NCBI GenBank assembly: GCA_030762935.1
Contig: CM060890.1
Coordinates: forward strand, 69,430,265-69,494,264
Reading direction: 5' to 3'
Length of the DNA stretch: 64,000 nucleotides
DNA from: Hymenopus coronatus
Taxonomy: Eukaryota > Arthropoda > Insecta > Mantodea > Hymenopodidae
Shown here: in pieces, positions 43,570 through 55,206 of the stretch
Position numbering within the stretch: the stretch's first letter is position 1
How the letters are laid out: each line of letters opens with the position of its first letter
Translations under genes and position numbers: made by a program
The notes under the pieces: model-generated
The model's database searches: none
Told to the model about the DNA's origin: nothing
What the model saw: the letters and a program-made list of their open reading frames with translations, nothing else

Positions 43570-46500
43570 AAGAAACGGAAGGTTTTTCCAGAGAAGAGTT
43601 AATAACCTGGAACCTGTGTGTCTAATGTATGCATTATGTAAGATAGTTATTGCTGAAGAAGCCGCAAAACAAGTATCTAGTTTTAATTAGCTTGATTGCT
43701 ATCTATCTGAATACAAAATCAAATAAACTAATGTGAATGAATGCAGCAAACATCAAAAGAACAAGACGTAAAACGAAACACAGATGAAATTGTATAAAGC
43801 TGAAAAGCACGCTATGCAAGCAGAGTTAGGAAAATATTAGAAACGGCAAAGTTAAAATCCCTCAGAAGAATAGCTATATACCCTCCCAGATATGAAATAA
43901 AATTAATTCCGAAAACAGTTACATAATAATAGTAATAAACCTAAATTTAAATAACTTTTATCAATATATACAATTGAATTGGCCTGAAGCTGCGGATTCT
44001 TTGAAACTTCAGAGATACATATATACATAAATGGAAAATAGCTTCAAATTAAAATCAAAATTTTAAAAACTAACAGCAGGAAGCATATAACTTAAAATCC
44101 ATGGTATAGGCATGTTTGGCAACAGCCAAAGTATGTCAGTCGGACTCTATAGGTAGTTATATCGCTTGGTTTGTCTAGACATGCATGCTCTATCATCCTG
44201 TGACCTTCAACTATATTATCGCATAGAAAGCAGTTTCCAGCACCTCACTAGCTGCAGCTGCAATGTGCATCTAGCTATTGTTGAGTGGCTCGGCTTGGCA
44301 TACCACTGACATGTGAAGGTCATTAATATTTGTCTCAATAAGTGCTTTGATATGCTACTATGGCATGTGCGTTATACCCAGCTTTGCTTTTATTGGCCGT
44401 TCAATGTGAGCTATCGATTACATGACACATTCCTCTAAAAATACCATATACCGCAATTTTTTTACGTCTCTACATCAAAATTCATAAAATCGTGGCTAAC
44501 AAGTTTAAAATGAAACTTATAGTTTACCTAATCCATATATATATATATCTTTAATTTCATAGCAATCACAATGTACAACATGAATACCTCCAGCACTGTT
44601 ATTGCAAAATTGGCTAATGTTACTTCTTATAAGTGGAGGCTCTCTAAGAAAAATTAATGCCTTTGTAATCAAACTGAAGAGTTTATACAATATAAATGTT
44701 GTGACTTTATTCGGTTTTCTCTGTCAACGCACTACATACTAAGTCACTAAATCAAGAGCTGTAATTCAATGTTCCATGTCGCCTTACTCTTTTTTGCGAC
44801 ATAATGAAATACGCCTGAGTTAGCCTCTTCTTGCGGATAGTTCAACCGCTGGGACATCGAACAGAAGACTTTTCTTGCAGTAGCGGCACTCACTCCAAAA
44901 GTCACAAACTCGCTTGGAAAACAACGGTTTTGTCGCCTAAGAAACGCACTCACTAGCACTCTTGCCCACTTAGTCATGAACACATGGCAGGCTGAAATTT
45001 CTATAGAATTCCAGAACGTTCAGGAAGCGGGTAAAAGAGAAACTTCCAGAATATGCTGGTTACCTTTGATAGCGCTTAGTGAGTTTACGCAGGAGAGACC
45101 GCTACCGCGACGCGATGTACAGACATTCTAATAAGCTTAACCTATAGGCGGTATCATAGTATTACACTTTATACATATAGAAACACTTTACTTCACAAGT
45201 TCTCAAGATAATTATCTAATAAAATAAGCATTTTTTCATTTCTAATTTGTGGTTTTTAACTCACAATACCGTTTATATATTGAATATAAATCTCACAAAA
45301 TAAAAATGAATAGGGCATAATTCTGTTACTGATATAAATAAAAACTCCATCTCTATAGAAATTCAAATTTAAATTACACCAAGTTATAATTATTTAGGAT
45401 GCAGAAGATATTTTTATTTATTAAAACTTCTACAACTGAGTGAATAAAATATTAAACACTGAAACACTTTCGAATACTCAATATCAAGTGTTAATGGGGA
45501 GATATTCAAGGCATTCCCACTTAGCATATGGTAAATAATGAAGGTTAAAATTTATATTTTAATAAAGGGTAAGATTAAAATTACTAGTTAATAAATATGG
45601 TATTTAATATATGACGGAATCGTAAACACATATTTTAAAAATCAGCATTCCGATTTAAATAAGATACAGAGAAAAATAAAGTAGAACCGGAGAATAGCCG
45701 AAAGAATAATGTAAATAAATGTATTTCAAAGACTGTTAGAACCCAAACTCAAAACATACTGCAAACGAGGGTTGAGAAAACTTAAACCTACACGACACAG
45801 GAAATGAAGATAGATGTGCAATAAAGAAAGTAAACTTCCAAGAAATACATTGCCTTTTGTCAGGTTTGGATTTTCTTTAATAAGTTGAGTTCTTTTCTTT
45901 TGAGTGTTCAAACTATTCAGTAAGCACTTGAAGAAAGTTCATGGGATGTAAAGAGAAGAAAATGGAAGTAGAAAATGTATGAGAAAAGTAGAACCATTCT
46001 AAAATAAGGTAATAAACAATGCTACAATAGATTATGTAAATGATAGCAGAACTATTTGAAGCCAAGAATTAGAATTGAGAGCAATAACAAATCTAGTTCA
46101 AGTGGGAGAGATTCGGGTTTAACTTCTCATTGAAAAACTGAGAAGAAAGCTTAAAACGATTTGGTTTTGGTGATTCAGATAATATATCAGTGTAAGTAAA
46201 ATAAATCATTGTAGGCTTCAATATTGCAGTTCAAGGTCGTCTTTTAGCTTGTATCAATGAACGCTAATCCGCTGCATTTCTTTTACTCAAAATATTATTA
46301 CCAAATAAATTCCAGAAAGGTTCCTTAATATTTCGACATAGATATTTTATTATATTTCAATGCTCCCCAAGCATAAATCAGAACATCCTAAAAGAGCAAA
46401 ACTGAAGTATAAGTTAATAAAAATGAATATTTAATTCAGCATAAAAGAGTTATGGCTAAGGAATTTAGTTTGGTCTGTCTCCACCTTTCTAACTCCCGTC

Positions 46501-46955
46501 TACAGACAGTTTGCTGATGACAGACTATTAACATTATTTAAGGAGGAACTAATGTAGATATTTGATCAACATTTTCCATTTTTGATTTCTGCAAAACTTA
46601 ATTCTTTGTAATGTTTGTCAAACATTCCAGGGTTTATAAGCTACGATTAATCACCACCCATGCCATAATTAATGTGAATTTAGATACTGTTTGCATCTAG
46701 TGTTCATAACAAGTTCCACAAAGGAAATTCATTAAAAGTTCAAAATAGCCATAATATTTTAGAACCAAAGTTACATATGTAATTTGAATCCAATAAAACT
46801 TATTTATCATAATATTTAAATAATTTAGAAAATTGTAAATTTTTTATTATCTCATTTATATTGCCCCCTTTGACATCTAAGGTCATAATGGTAGCTTTGC
46901 ATTAAAAACAACTCGTTGTGTGTAGGTTCTTTACGTTGAGTTTAATATTTTTATT
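43570..46955. other. AT-rich, no gene seen
   Basis: The longest feature-free stretch. A 78-codon frame on the minus strand (44747-44983) and a 61-codon one (45726-45911) match nothing I recognise. The small GC-richer patch at 44090-44400 has no recognised element ends. Confidence 0.4.
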
Positions 46956-46960
46956 TTTCT

Positions 46961-47123
46961 CAAACACACACTAACACATTCACTCTCACATATATATTTC
47001 AAAAATTTGTGGGGGATAGGGAATAATTCTGGTTGGACAAAAAATCCCCGCCCCAGCCGAGAATCGAACTTGGGAGCTCCAGATAAGAAAATGGCTCGCT
47101 GACCACTAGACTACGAAGGCAGT
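46961..47123 (-). mobile_element. tRNA-derived SINE
   Basis: The minus strand reads TTCGTAGTCTAGTGGTCAGC (A-box) and CAAGTTCGATTCTCGGCTGG (B-box), then GGGGCGGGGATTTTTTGTCC and GTGAGAGTGAATGTGTTAGT. The tail word matches the SINE at 23305-23514 though the head differs. Confidence 0.7.
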
Positions 47124-47298
47124 CACAATTCCAATTCTTTAATTATTATGAATTGTATTTATATGTTCTTTGGATTTGTAAGGTTATTTCATTCATGGCT
47201 CACTGACCACTAGACTACGAAGGCAGTCACAATTCCAATTCTTTAATTATTATGAATTGTATTTATATGTTCTTTGGATTTGTAAGGTTATTTCATTC
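47091..47298. repeat. Recent 104-bp tandem duplication
   Basis: Units 47091-47194 and 47195-47298 appear to differ at one base (ATGGCTCGCT versus ATGGCTCACT). The unit includes the first part of the SINE head plus flanking sequence. Confidence 0.9.
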
Positions 47299-47334
47299 GT
47301 TTTTGTTTTATTTGTTCGTATTTGAAATGCATAC

Positions 47335-48183
47335 ACTCTCATGATTTTCTCTAGCTGTTTTACAAGCTTCTTAAAATATTCTATCTTTTTCTACACCAGA
47401 TAATCGAGATAAATATTAGCAGAATGCTCTTATTACTTTGTTTCTTATAAGCAGAAGGGAAATAAAGGAATGCACTATGCTATTGCGATAGTCAAATGTT
47501 TTAAAAGGGGTCGCCATGCGATTGTCATTTAAATTTGCTTCTTTGCTTGGCAAGAAGCAAAACAAAAGGAACAGGGCCACTTCCTGTCTGAAAAAAAGTG
47601 CAAGTATTTTAAAAGTGTTACAAATAACATGAATATCTTGGAATTTTAACTCCACAACAAAAATGTAAAGAATATAAATTGTGTTTTGACGAGGTCTACA
47701 TTTTTGTATAGTAAGTTTTTGTCTACCTCTAAGGGTTTACCAATATACAAATTTCATTAAAAGTGACCAGAACTTCAGAGACTATTCCTAAAAAACTCAA
47801 GATGTAGACACATGAAATAAAAAATATATTTTTAATATATGGTATTTCACTTAAATGGACAAGATAGAACTTATCGGAAAGTTTTACACGTAAAGCCTAG
47901 CTTGGGGTGGGGGAATTTACTTAAATTTTCGTATCACATCCTAAGAGTAATTCAACTTAAATAAAGTTTGGTATTTAAGATACATTTTGTTTTTGAAATG
48001 TGACACACAGGGACACACAAATTGACCATTTTCTGCTTTTTTTTTGGAGTCAGAAGATTTCAAAACATATATTTCCTGTGAAATATCAGTATCGAATTTT
48101 TGTTGAAATACAATACTTTCTCTATTATGTAAGTTGTACATGCGGGCTATACATAGTTCTCGGATAAGCGAGAAAATAAAAAG
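47335..48183 (+). mobile_element. HPR copy 17, variant hairpin
   Basis: Starts near ATACACTCTCATGATTTTCT and keeps the block order. The hairpin region is replaced by GTAAGTTGTACATGCGGGCT and CTCGGATAAGCGAGAAAATA. Confidence 0.7.
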
Positions 48184-48672
48184 ATGTAAGTGTATTCGCA
48201 AAAAATTTGAAAATTCATACAAAATGAAGAGAACTTTAGAGGCTATTTCCAGAAAATTCCAGATGTACATTTGATTTATTATGACCATATCTTTAACATA
48301 CAGTAATTTAATCAAAACCGTTAGAGCCATTTTGGAGAAAATAAAAATATTTAAATTTTCTCCATGTAAACGGTAGCTTGGGGAGGGGGGGGGGGTGTTC
48401 TAGAAAATGATCGCGTTGCAACCTAAGAGTAATTGAACTTAAATGGAGTTTGGTATTTAAGATAATATTGCTTTTGAGATATAACACCCAAGGACTCACA
48501 AAGTCACCTTTTTTTAATAGTGCTTTTTCTGGATTCAGAGGATTCCAAAATATAAATTTCCGGTAAAATCTCGGTATCGAATTTTTTGTTGAAATACAAT
48601 ACTTTATCTATTATACAAGTTGTACATACGAGTTGTACATAGTTCTCGTATAAGCAAGAAAGTAAAAAGATG
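48184..48672 (+). mobile_element. HPR hairpin-side half, tandem to copy 17
   Basis: It begins at ATGAAGAGAACTTTAGAGGC and repeats the same variant hairpin end (AGTTGTACATACGAGTTGTA, CTCGTATAAGCAAGAAAG). After both units comes a shared AAAAGATGNNAGTGTATTC word, so the flank was duplicated too. The G tract is 11 long (about 48385-48395). Confidence 0.75.
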
Positions 48673-48674
48673 GG

Positions 48675-49345
48675 AGTGTATTCCCAAAGAAGTCATGGAA
48701 TCACCTTGGTCCTATAAACGTTTTTCCGGTGAAGGGAAGTGTCTTGTACAAGGGTGTGAGATGGTGCCAGACTTTGAGAAGTCAAGTAAATAGTTCAAAC
48801 AAACCGCAGACAATTCCAAAGCGAGTGTTGTAGCAAAACCATTGTCATTATCACCCGTCCTGATCACCCTTGATGAGTTCGAGGCTATGCATCGAGCTAG
48901 TAAGAGACAAGGGAACATCGTTACGGATACGTAATTATCCTAAGTGCCTTACCTGAACCTGCTAATTGATAACCATACCCATCCGTTATGTAGTTATTTC
49001 AGTAAAGAAGCACTCTCCACGTTTTCGGTTACAAAATGAGCCTATAAAGCACGTTGCAGAAAGTCAAGTATGGAACATTAGTTTTGCTTTAAAAATTGTG
49101 AATTTATGATCATAAACATGGTTTAATTTTAGCTATGTGCATCTTAACGAAAATATATTTCGGATTAGTTTATTACCAATGCTGAATAGACATTTTAATT
49201 ATTTGTAATCATTTCATAATTATTTAAATTTTAGCTAATTTAATTTGAGAAGCTCACAGTTAATGTTTATTTTCGTAGTCGGCGTTCCCTCCCCTTATTT
49301 AGTACTGACACCCCCCTAGGACGTACAAGCGGATACCTAGGGGTC
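48675..49345. other. No gene seen
   Basis: A 68-codon minus frame (48712-48918) was not recognised. Confidence 0.35.
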
Positions 49346-49349
49346 AGAA

Positions 49350-49590
49350 ATCTATCGGGGAGCCAACGGCTCAAACCACAGAATGGAGAACCTTACCCAA
49401 GCATGAGCGTGAGGAAGTGGATGATATGAAATACAAGCGAAATGAATGATAGGAAAGTTGATGAGTAATTGGTGAAATGAGTGGCGGTGGGAATTGGAAG
49501 ACACGGAGAAAACCCACACAGACACCGCTTCGTTCACTACAAATCGCACATGCGAGTGCTTGGGATGAACCGGGCCGCTCCTCGCATTTT
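49350..49590 (-). mobile_element. SINE-M-related copy, diverged
   Basis: The minus strand reads CCCGGTTCATCCCAAGCACT, CGCATGTGCGATTTGTAGTG, AACGAAGCGGTGTCTGTGTG and GGTTTTCTCCGTGTCTTCC. It aligns with the head end and core of SINE-M; the 3' part differs. Confidence 0.6.
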
Positions 49591-49712
49591 ATATACCTTT
49601 GAAATATTTTATAGGTTTTAAATATTTTATAAGTGTATCACGTGGTATATACACGACACAGAGATTCTAAGGTGCATTTAAAATTAAGGTATGTACACAA
49701 TTTCAATTAACC

Positions 49713-50078
49713 ACGTTTGACCAAGGTCGTCTCCTTAGCGCGGTGGTAGCGTTGCTACTTACCAAGCGGGAGACCTGGGTTCGATCCCCAGTACCAGCGT
49801 GGGGATTTTTCCCCCGCTGGGAGACCTGGCCCGGGGTGCACTCAGCCTCGTAAGGTCCCTGGGGGGCCAATTGAGGAGCTACTTGATGGAGAAGTAGCGG
49901 CTCCAGGTCATGAGGACCGCATTAACCGGCCGGGGGGACTCGGGGCGCTGACCACGTCTCACCCTCCAATACTGCACCCCATCCATGACGTCTGTAGATG
50001 GGGGACGCAGCGGCCGGGCGGTAGGCCAAGGTTCCCCGTGAGCTGTCGGGCCATGGAGTTATGTTACGTTTGACCAAG
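49713..50078 (+). mobile_element. SINE-G copy 1 with 13-bp target-site duplication
   Basis: ACGTTTGACCAAG occurs at 49713-49725 and again at 50066-50078. Between them lies a GC-rich tRNA-derived SINE: head GTCTCCTTAGCGCGGTGGTA and CTGGGTTCGATCCCCAGTAC (excellent B-box), body CTGGGAGACCTGGCCCGGGG, CCAATTGAGGAGCTACTTGA, GAAGTAGCGGCTCCAGGTCA, GCGCTGACCACGTCTCACCC and TTCCCCGTGAGCTGT. No poly-A tail. The body resembles a SINE type I remember from several insects, the main hint about the host. Confidence 0.85.
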
Positions 50079-50530
50079 CTCGTACGTAACGCATACATAG
50101 TTTTCACCATTCATTTTTCATATTTTTAGAATAATATACTTTGTGTTAAGCTCGAATGTTTAAAAAAATTATCTGTAGGGAGGTTTTGGATAATTTAAAT
50201 TAAGGATGTTTGGCCAAGCGTATACTTCATTTTCACATGGTATTCACCATTCACTTTTTATACTTTAAAACATGTTAAACTGAAAGCTTATGTTAAGCTC
50301 GAAAGTTTAACAAACTTCACTGTAGGGAGATTGTGCCAATTTGTTTTAAGGGGGTTGACCAAGCACGTATTTAACATTTACATGGTTCTCGTCATTCACT
50401 TGGTTATGTTTTAAGAGAAGTTATATTGTCAAGTTTGCTTCCGTTAAGCTCTGGGCTACTTCTATTCCACGCCTGGCCAGGGACGTATTTAATTCATATA
50501 TGCTTTTCATAAGTGCACACTTATTTTGTT
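50066..50530. repeat. Satellite-like tandem repeat, about 120-145 bp unit
   Basis: GACCAAGCTCGTAC-like words occur at 50072, 50212, 50357 and 50475. Units share CACCATTCACTTTTTAT, GTTAAGCTCGAAWGTTTAA and CTGTAGGGAG. Units are diverged. The first unit is split by SINE-G copy 1. Confidence 0.7.
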
Positions 50531-50534
50531 ATTG

Positions 50535-51500
50535 TTATTAATGTGACACCATTTTGGTGACAGTGACGCCTATTGTTAATGGCATCACTAATACTGCCTA
50601 TATCAGGATACAGTTGGTTCCTGTTAACTAATCCTGCTAATTTGTTATTTCTTCACCTTGAGGGGTTGGAATGTGCACTCAGCAGAACGCTGCTGCTGCA
50701 ACATTTTCACTTTAAATAGTTCTAACAGAAAATGCTTTTAACTAATTAAATTCGAACAGAACATTTTTAATATCCAGAAATAGAAAACAATATTGTAGAT
50801 TATATTCCATTGTTTACTTTTTTCTCTCCTCAGCCTTTTTTATTTTATTGAAATTTCACTATTTTAAAATATTCCATTTATGATGCTTCAAATACTGCAC
50901 CTGAAGATATCATTGACATATGATTCAAATTAATGAGTAACAAAATATCTCTGAAGATTTAAAGCTCCGATTTTAATTCAGATTTTGAGATAAAACAAGA
51001 CATTTCTTGATCTTGAAATTTGTTTTTTATTTCAGATATAAATTCATGTTCACCTCAACTTGCGGAGAGTAAAAAGATCCCAGATGTTTAAGCTTAGTCG
51101 TAAGCTAAAGTGGAAGGTAGCGAGAGCTGTTTATATTTCAGTTTGCAAGGAATAGTCTTCATTATGTTACAAATCTGATATTACTTCTCTGTCTCAAATA
51201 AAATTGCCAAGAAACGCACACTACAACGAAATAATAATTAAATTAATATTAATTATTATAAGCTGAACCCTGACAACTTAAGTTGATTGATGTTCTTGTA
51301 AAAGAGAATAATGCTTCAACAATAAGCGAATTTTGTTACCAATCGAGCTTTCTGTAACATTTACACACTTACAAAGTTGCTTGCACTCCGTGTTATGTTA
51401 TCGTACTGATAAGACGGGGTGGAACATGTAAGACGTGTCGACGCCCCTTGAACGTGTTTGCTGCAACCAGCAAATCATTTCCAGTACGGTGCACAGTTCC
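50535..51500. other. No gene seen
   Basis: AT-rich with short frames only. Confidence 0.35.
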
Positions 51501-51514
51501 ACAAGCGGAATAGA

Positions 51515-51560
51515 TATAAACTGGTTCTCAGGCAGCCAGCTTTTGTAGTCGCAACTAGAA
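51515..51560 (+). promoter_or_regulatory. Promoter-like TATA region, weak
   Basis: GATATAAAC (TATAAA at 51515-51520) lies at the end of a locally GC-richer stretch and is followed about 25-30 bp later by TTTGTAGTCGCAAC. The arrangement resembles a TATA promoter with a start site near 51546, but no coding exon is seen downstream. Confidence 0.2.
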
Positions 51561-52059
51561 CACAGACGAACTTTTGACTTTAATTATGTAACTGCAAGAG
51601 AAATTAAGTATATATTGATTTTTCCTTACTTTTTAGATTAACTTTTATGTTTTATTAAGCTTTTACAGGAAATATTACCTCCCCTAGCGTTGTGCTCTAG
51701 AAGACAGTGCCTGTATCCTGTTGACTCTGAAAATGATCTGATCAAAGAGTATAGAGCTGAGAACAACACATTCCATCCTGTTTAAAGAGGATGTGTACTT
51801 TTAACTGGACGTATCGCTTATATTTGCTTGCTTTAATAACGAATTGATGATTCTTTCATTGCTAGACATTTTATTTTCTCTTATGATGTACTGTTCTGTA
51901 AAAATGCATTTGTTACAGTAGTAGTATATTATTAAGTTTATAATAATACAATATTTGCGTCGCATGCGTCGAGTGACCGTACATGCTGTCGAAAAATATT
52001 TGAGTTTAAAATATTACCTACTGATATATTTTATATATCTTAACAACATTGGAAATACA

Positions 52060-52205
52060 CTCACATACACACGCTCGCGCGCTACGACAACACAACCACA
52101 GAACAATAAAAGAAAGAACACTCTGATATCACTTACACACATACACACACACTCACACACACACTCACTTGCACTCACATCTACACCACACATTCATACA
52201 TACAG
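52060..52205. repeat. CA-rich microsatellite region
   Basis: Several (CA)n blocks with TC and TA interruptions. They lie inside the longest plus-strand frame of this area (51955-52386, 143 codons), whose sequence is therefore mostly low complexity and not evidence of a gene. Confidence 0.7.
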
Positions 52206-52767
52206 ATTAGTCAAACACCAAATAAGTCTATACAATATTTACACAAATATTTTATCTCTTAGTGCACGTACTTCCGTTAAGTATGTGCCCAGGCTTGACC
52301 AGTTTTGCCTGATTAGAATCAAACCCCAGAATGCTGCCATTCGACTGTTTGAAGCTAAAAATACTTCCGACAGTATTTTTTCCTAGCATCCTCCATCTAC
52401 ACGCAATCTGCCAAAATATGCATCCAGCCTTCCTGATCCCCGCATAATGCGTAAATCCGCCTACCAGCTTCATTAACTACCTTACGGGTTTTCCAACCTC
52501 CCAACTTGAGCCACGCTATTCCCGATCTTTGTTTCATACCCAATTTTTAACTATATGTTTCTTCATTGAACTCTTTTCTGATTCTTTCATAGCTACGCAT
52601 TTTATTTTCTCTTGTGATGTACTTTTTTTGTAAAAATTCAGTTATTGTAAACAGCCCATAGCTAATGGAGCCTCACATTGTTTCGATTTCTTTTTCATTT
52701 ACATCCATATTTTTTAGTCAGGCTCCTCAGGTAAAGTTGGGGAAAGAGATATACAGATTCCATTTTC
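52206..52767. other. No gene seen
   Basis: A somewhat GC-richer patch at 52260-52520 has no recognised family. Confidence 0.3.
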
Positions 52768-53036
52768 ACTTTCTCTATACTACTATGTACATAGTGTATT
52801 GTATTGCACTCATAACTTCGATACCGAGATTACACCAGAAACATATGCAGTGAAAGCTCCTATTTCAAAAAAAAAAAAAAATATATATATATATAAACAT
52901 TTCCATGTGTGCGTCTGTGTGTGTATGTGTTAGTATGTTTGTTTGTCCGTGGGCAGCATATCTTAGAAACGAATAGACGTTAAATAACAAAATTTGCTAT
53001 TTAGTTTTAATGTCTTCCAAGGATGCGAAACGATTT
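52768..53036 (-). mobile_element. HPR hairpin-side fragment in tandem
   Basis: CTTTCTCTATACTACTATGT with its partner arm, the A-run/AT expansion (52868-52894) and the TG tract, through GGATGCGAAACGATTTTG, where it is cut by the hairpin of the next copy. Confidence 0.8.
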
Positions 53037-54117
53037 TGCTTTATCTACACGTACTATGTATGTGCATAGTGTATAGAGGACGTATTGTATTCCGCTTAAA
53101 ATTCGATACCGACATTTCTCCGGGACTACATGTTTCGAGACCACCTGAATCCAAAAAAAGCAGGTTTAGAAAAATTTCAGTTTGTGTTTGTGCGTGTAGT
53201 GCGCAGAATAGTCAAAAACGAAAAGTCCGTCAAATACCAAACTTGGTATTTAAGTTCATTATCTTCCAAGGCCCCGACACGAAGATTTTCAAAATAGTTC
53301 TCCCTCCCCAACTACCCTGTACATGGAAAAAAATTCTAAAAGTTTTCTCAAAAAGGGCTCTAACTATTTTGATTAAAATACCGTATGTTTACGATATTTG
53401 CATGAAAAATAAAAGGTATATCTAGAATTTTCTGAGAATATCCTTTGATGACCACCGTCATCCACGACGAGTTTTGCTTACTTTTGTATAATTGGTACAC
53501 AGAAGCTTTAAATATCGTTAAAACCTACAATTTATGTCACATATATTTATTTCGTGGAATTGACCATTTGTAAGACACTTTCTGTTATTACCTGGTTTTA
53601 AAATACTTAAAACGTTTCTAATACGGGAACTTCTCAACTCCTGACCATGTAAAGAAAATGGCCGCGCCGTAGCCGAGTGATTAGACCGCTCGCCTCTCAC
53701 CTAGAGGGCCGGGGTTCAATCCCAAGCGACTGCATAGGAGAGTTGTGGTGGACAAAGCGGCGCTGGGGCGGGTTTTCTCCGAGTACTCCGGTTTCCCCCG
53801 CTATTTCATCCCACCGGTGCTCCATCATTCATGTATCATCAGTGTCACCGCCTGCGGTGCCATAAGTAGTTAAAGTGGGCGTTAAACACTACCAAAAAAA
53901 ATGTAAAGAAGCTAATTTCAATCCCATAGCAACCAGCTTTAAAATGATTTGACTATTGCTGCTATAGCCTTGTGCGTTCCCATATTTCCCTTCAACTTAC
54001 AAGGAAGCATGTAACGTGTATCTCCATTTGCGTGAAGGAGATAAAAAATAAGCTTTTTTAAGAATTGCTTGTTACTGAAATGTAGAGAAAGCCATGTGAA
54101 TAGATCACATTAGATTT
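53037..54117 (-). mobile_element. HPR copy 19, split by a SINE
   Basis: The hairpin starts CTTTATCTACACGTACTATG at 53037. Blocks continue to AACTCCTGACCATGTAAAGA (53656), then the SINE (53657-53900), then resume at GCTAATTTCAATCCCATAGC and end ATAGATCACATTAGATTTTT. Confidence 0.85.
53657..53900 (+). mobile_element. SINE-M, full length with target-site duplication
   Basis: Head GGCCGCGCCGTAGCCGAGTG (A-box) and CCGGGGTTCAATCCCAAGCG (B-box); core GGGTTTTCTCCGAGTACTCC and GGTTTCCCCCGCTATTTC; end GTGGGCGTTAAACACTACC plus A8. ATGTAAAGAA flanks it at 53647-53656 and 53901-53910, the duplication expected from LINE-mediated insertion. Best copy of the family here. Confidence 0.9.
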
Positions 54118-54228
54118 TTCCTTATTAAAATGGAATCTCTATAGTATGTAATTATATTAGAAGTGTTCTTAAGCAAATCAAAGTTTTGAAGTACGTAGAA
54201 ATCGAATTTTCTGTTTTACTTAACACAC

Positions 54229-54332
54229 CCCTCACATACCGCTCCGACACATCCCTCACATACCGATCCGATACATCCCTCACATACCGCTCCGACACAT
54301 CCCTCACATACCGATCCGACACACCCCTCACA
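54229..54332. repeat. 24-bp minisatellite with alternating units
   Basis: CCCTCACATACCGMTCCGAC starts at 54229, 54253, 54277, 54301 and, partial, 54325. The variable base alternates C, A, C, A, hinting at a 48-bp higher-order unit. The plus frame reads an 8-residue LTYRSDTS-type repeat inside a 60-codon ORF; probably not a gene. Confidence 0.9.
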
Positions 54333-54339
54333 GATCAAT

Positions 54340-55077
54340 ATTTAGAAAACGATAAGAGCACTGGTTAATTTTCTTTTCTTATTATAATGACATTGATAGT
54401 TTAAAGAATTAAGTTAAGTTCATAAACCAGTTGTGTAGTTATATAATAGTGTTTGTAAATCTGAATCTCCTTTAAGAGCAGAGAGATAGAAATACCCAAC
54501 AATGTTTCTTCTTTGTTTCAGTAATTCGTTGAGGTGTCTAATCCTAAAGTGTTGCTTTCTATTATCAAGGGTTTACTGGGGTATGTTTTCACATGGCTTG
54601 TTTCGTATGAAAGCTACACAGACCTGTACCTCATCCTCAATTCCATTTGGTGATACAAACGGTCTCTTGTAGCTATTTTATTCATCTAGGGTTTGTCTCT
54701 AAGGACTTAACTATCTCCGTATATGGTAAATGTTAAAGGTGAAGTATCCACTGACAGCCTACGCTCTGTTTTCATAGCCATTACACAGTGAAAATAATGA
54801 CAAAAGGTTTATGCACTACGGCAGGACACTTTTACTTTATATACATTAAACCTTAACTGCACGTAATCATTTTAAATGTAATCATCACAATTTCAGTTGT
54901 GAAATTTAACGAAAAACTGTGAAAAAATTTAAAAAATTATTTTTTCATAGTAAAATAATATAAATTCTAAGTTTTAAGAAACCAAAAGTTTCTCACACTT
55001 ACCTCACTTAAAATGCCAGCTATGGATGTATGTGCACGCTAATAGGTACTCGCAGCTTTAAACCTCATTTTCTCGCA
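54340..55077. other. No gene seen
   Basis: AT-rich, short frames only. Confidence 0.35.
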
Positions 55078-55206
55078 CTTTTTTTACTTTGTCGACACGT
55101 ACTATGTAATACATAGTTTATAGAGAAGGTATTGCATTCTATCTAAAAATTCTGTATCAAGATTCAAAGAAAATACACGTTTTAGGGCCAACTAAATGCA
55201 TTTTTA
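55078..55206 (-). mobile_element. HPR hairpin-end fragment in tandem
   Basis: Starts TTTTTTACTTTGTCGACACG with partner TAGTTTATAGAGAAGG and ends at AATGCATTTTTA, where the next copy's hairpin begins without a gap. Confidence 0.8.

Noticed and set aside
49726..49800. tRNA gene
   Set aside because: Good B-box, but it is the head of a 340-bp SINE with a target-site duplication and a second copy at 57.9 kb.
51955..52386. Longest plus-strand ORF (143 codons)
   Set aside because: Much of it is CA-repeat translated as THTHSHTHS; no domain, no conserved pattern, and no splice or UTR evidence.
52994..53425. 143-codon ORF
   Set aside because: Runs across the junction of two HPR units, so it is a chance frame in repeat DNA.
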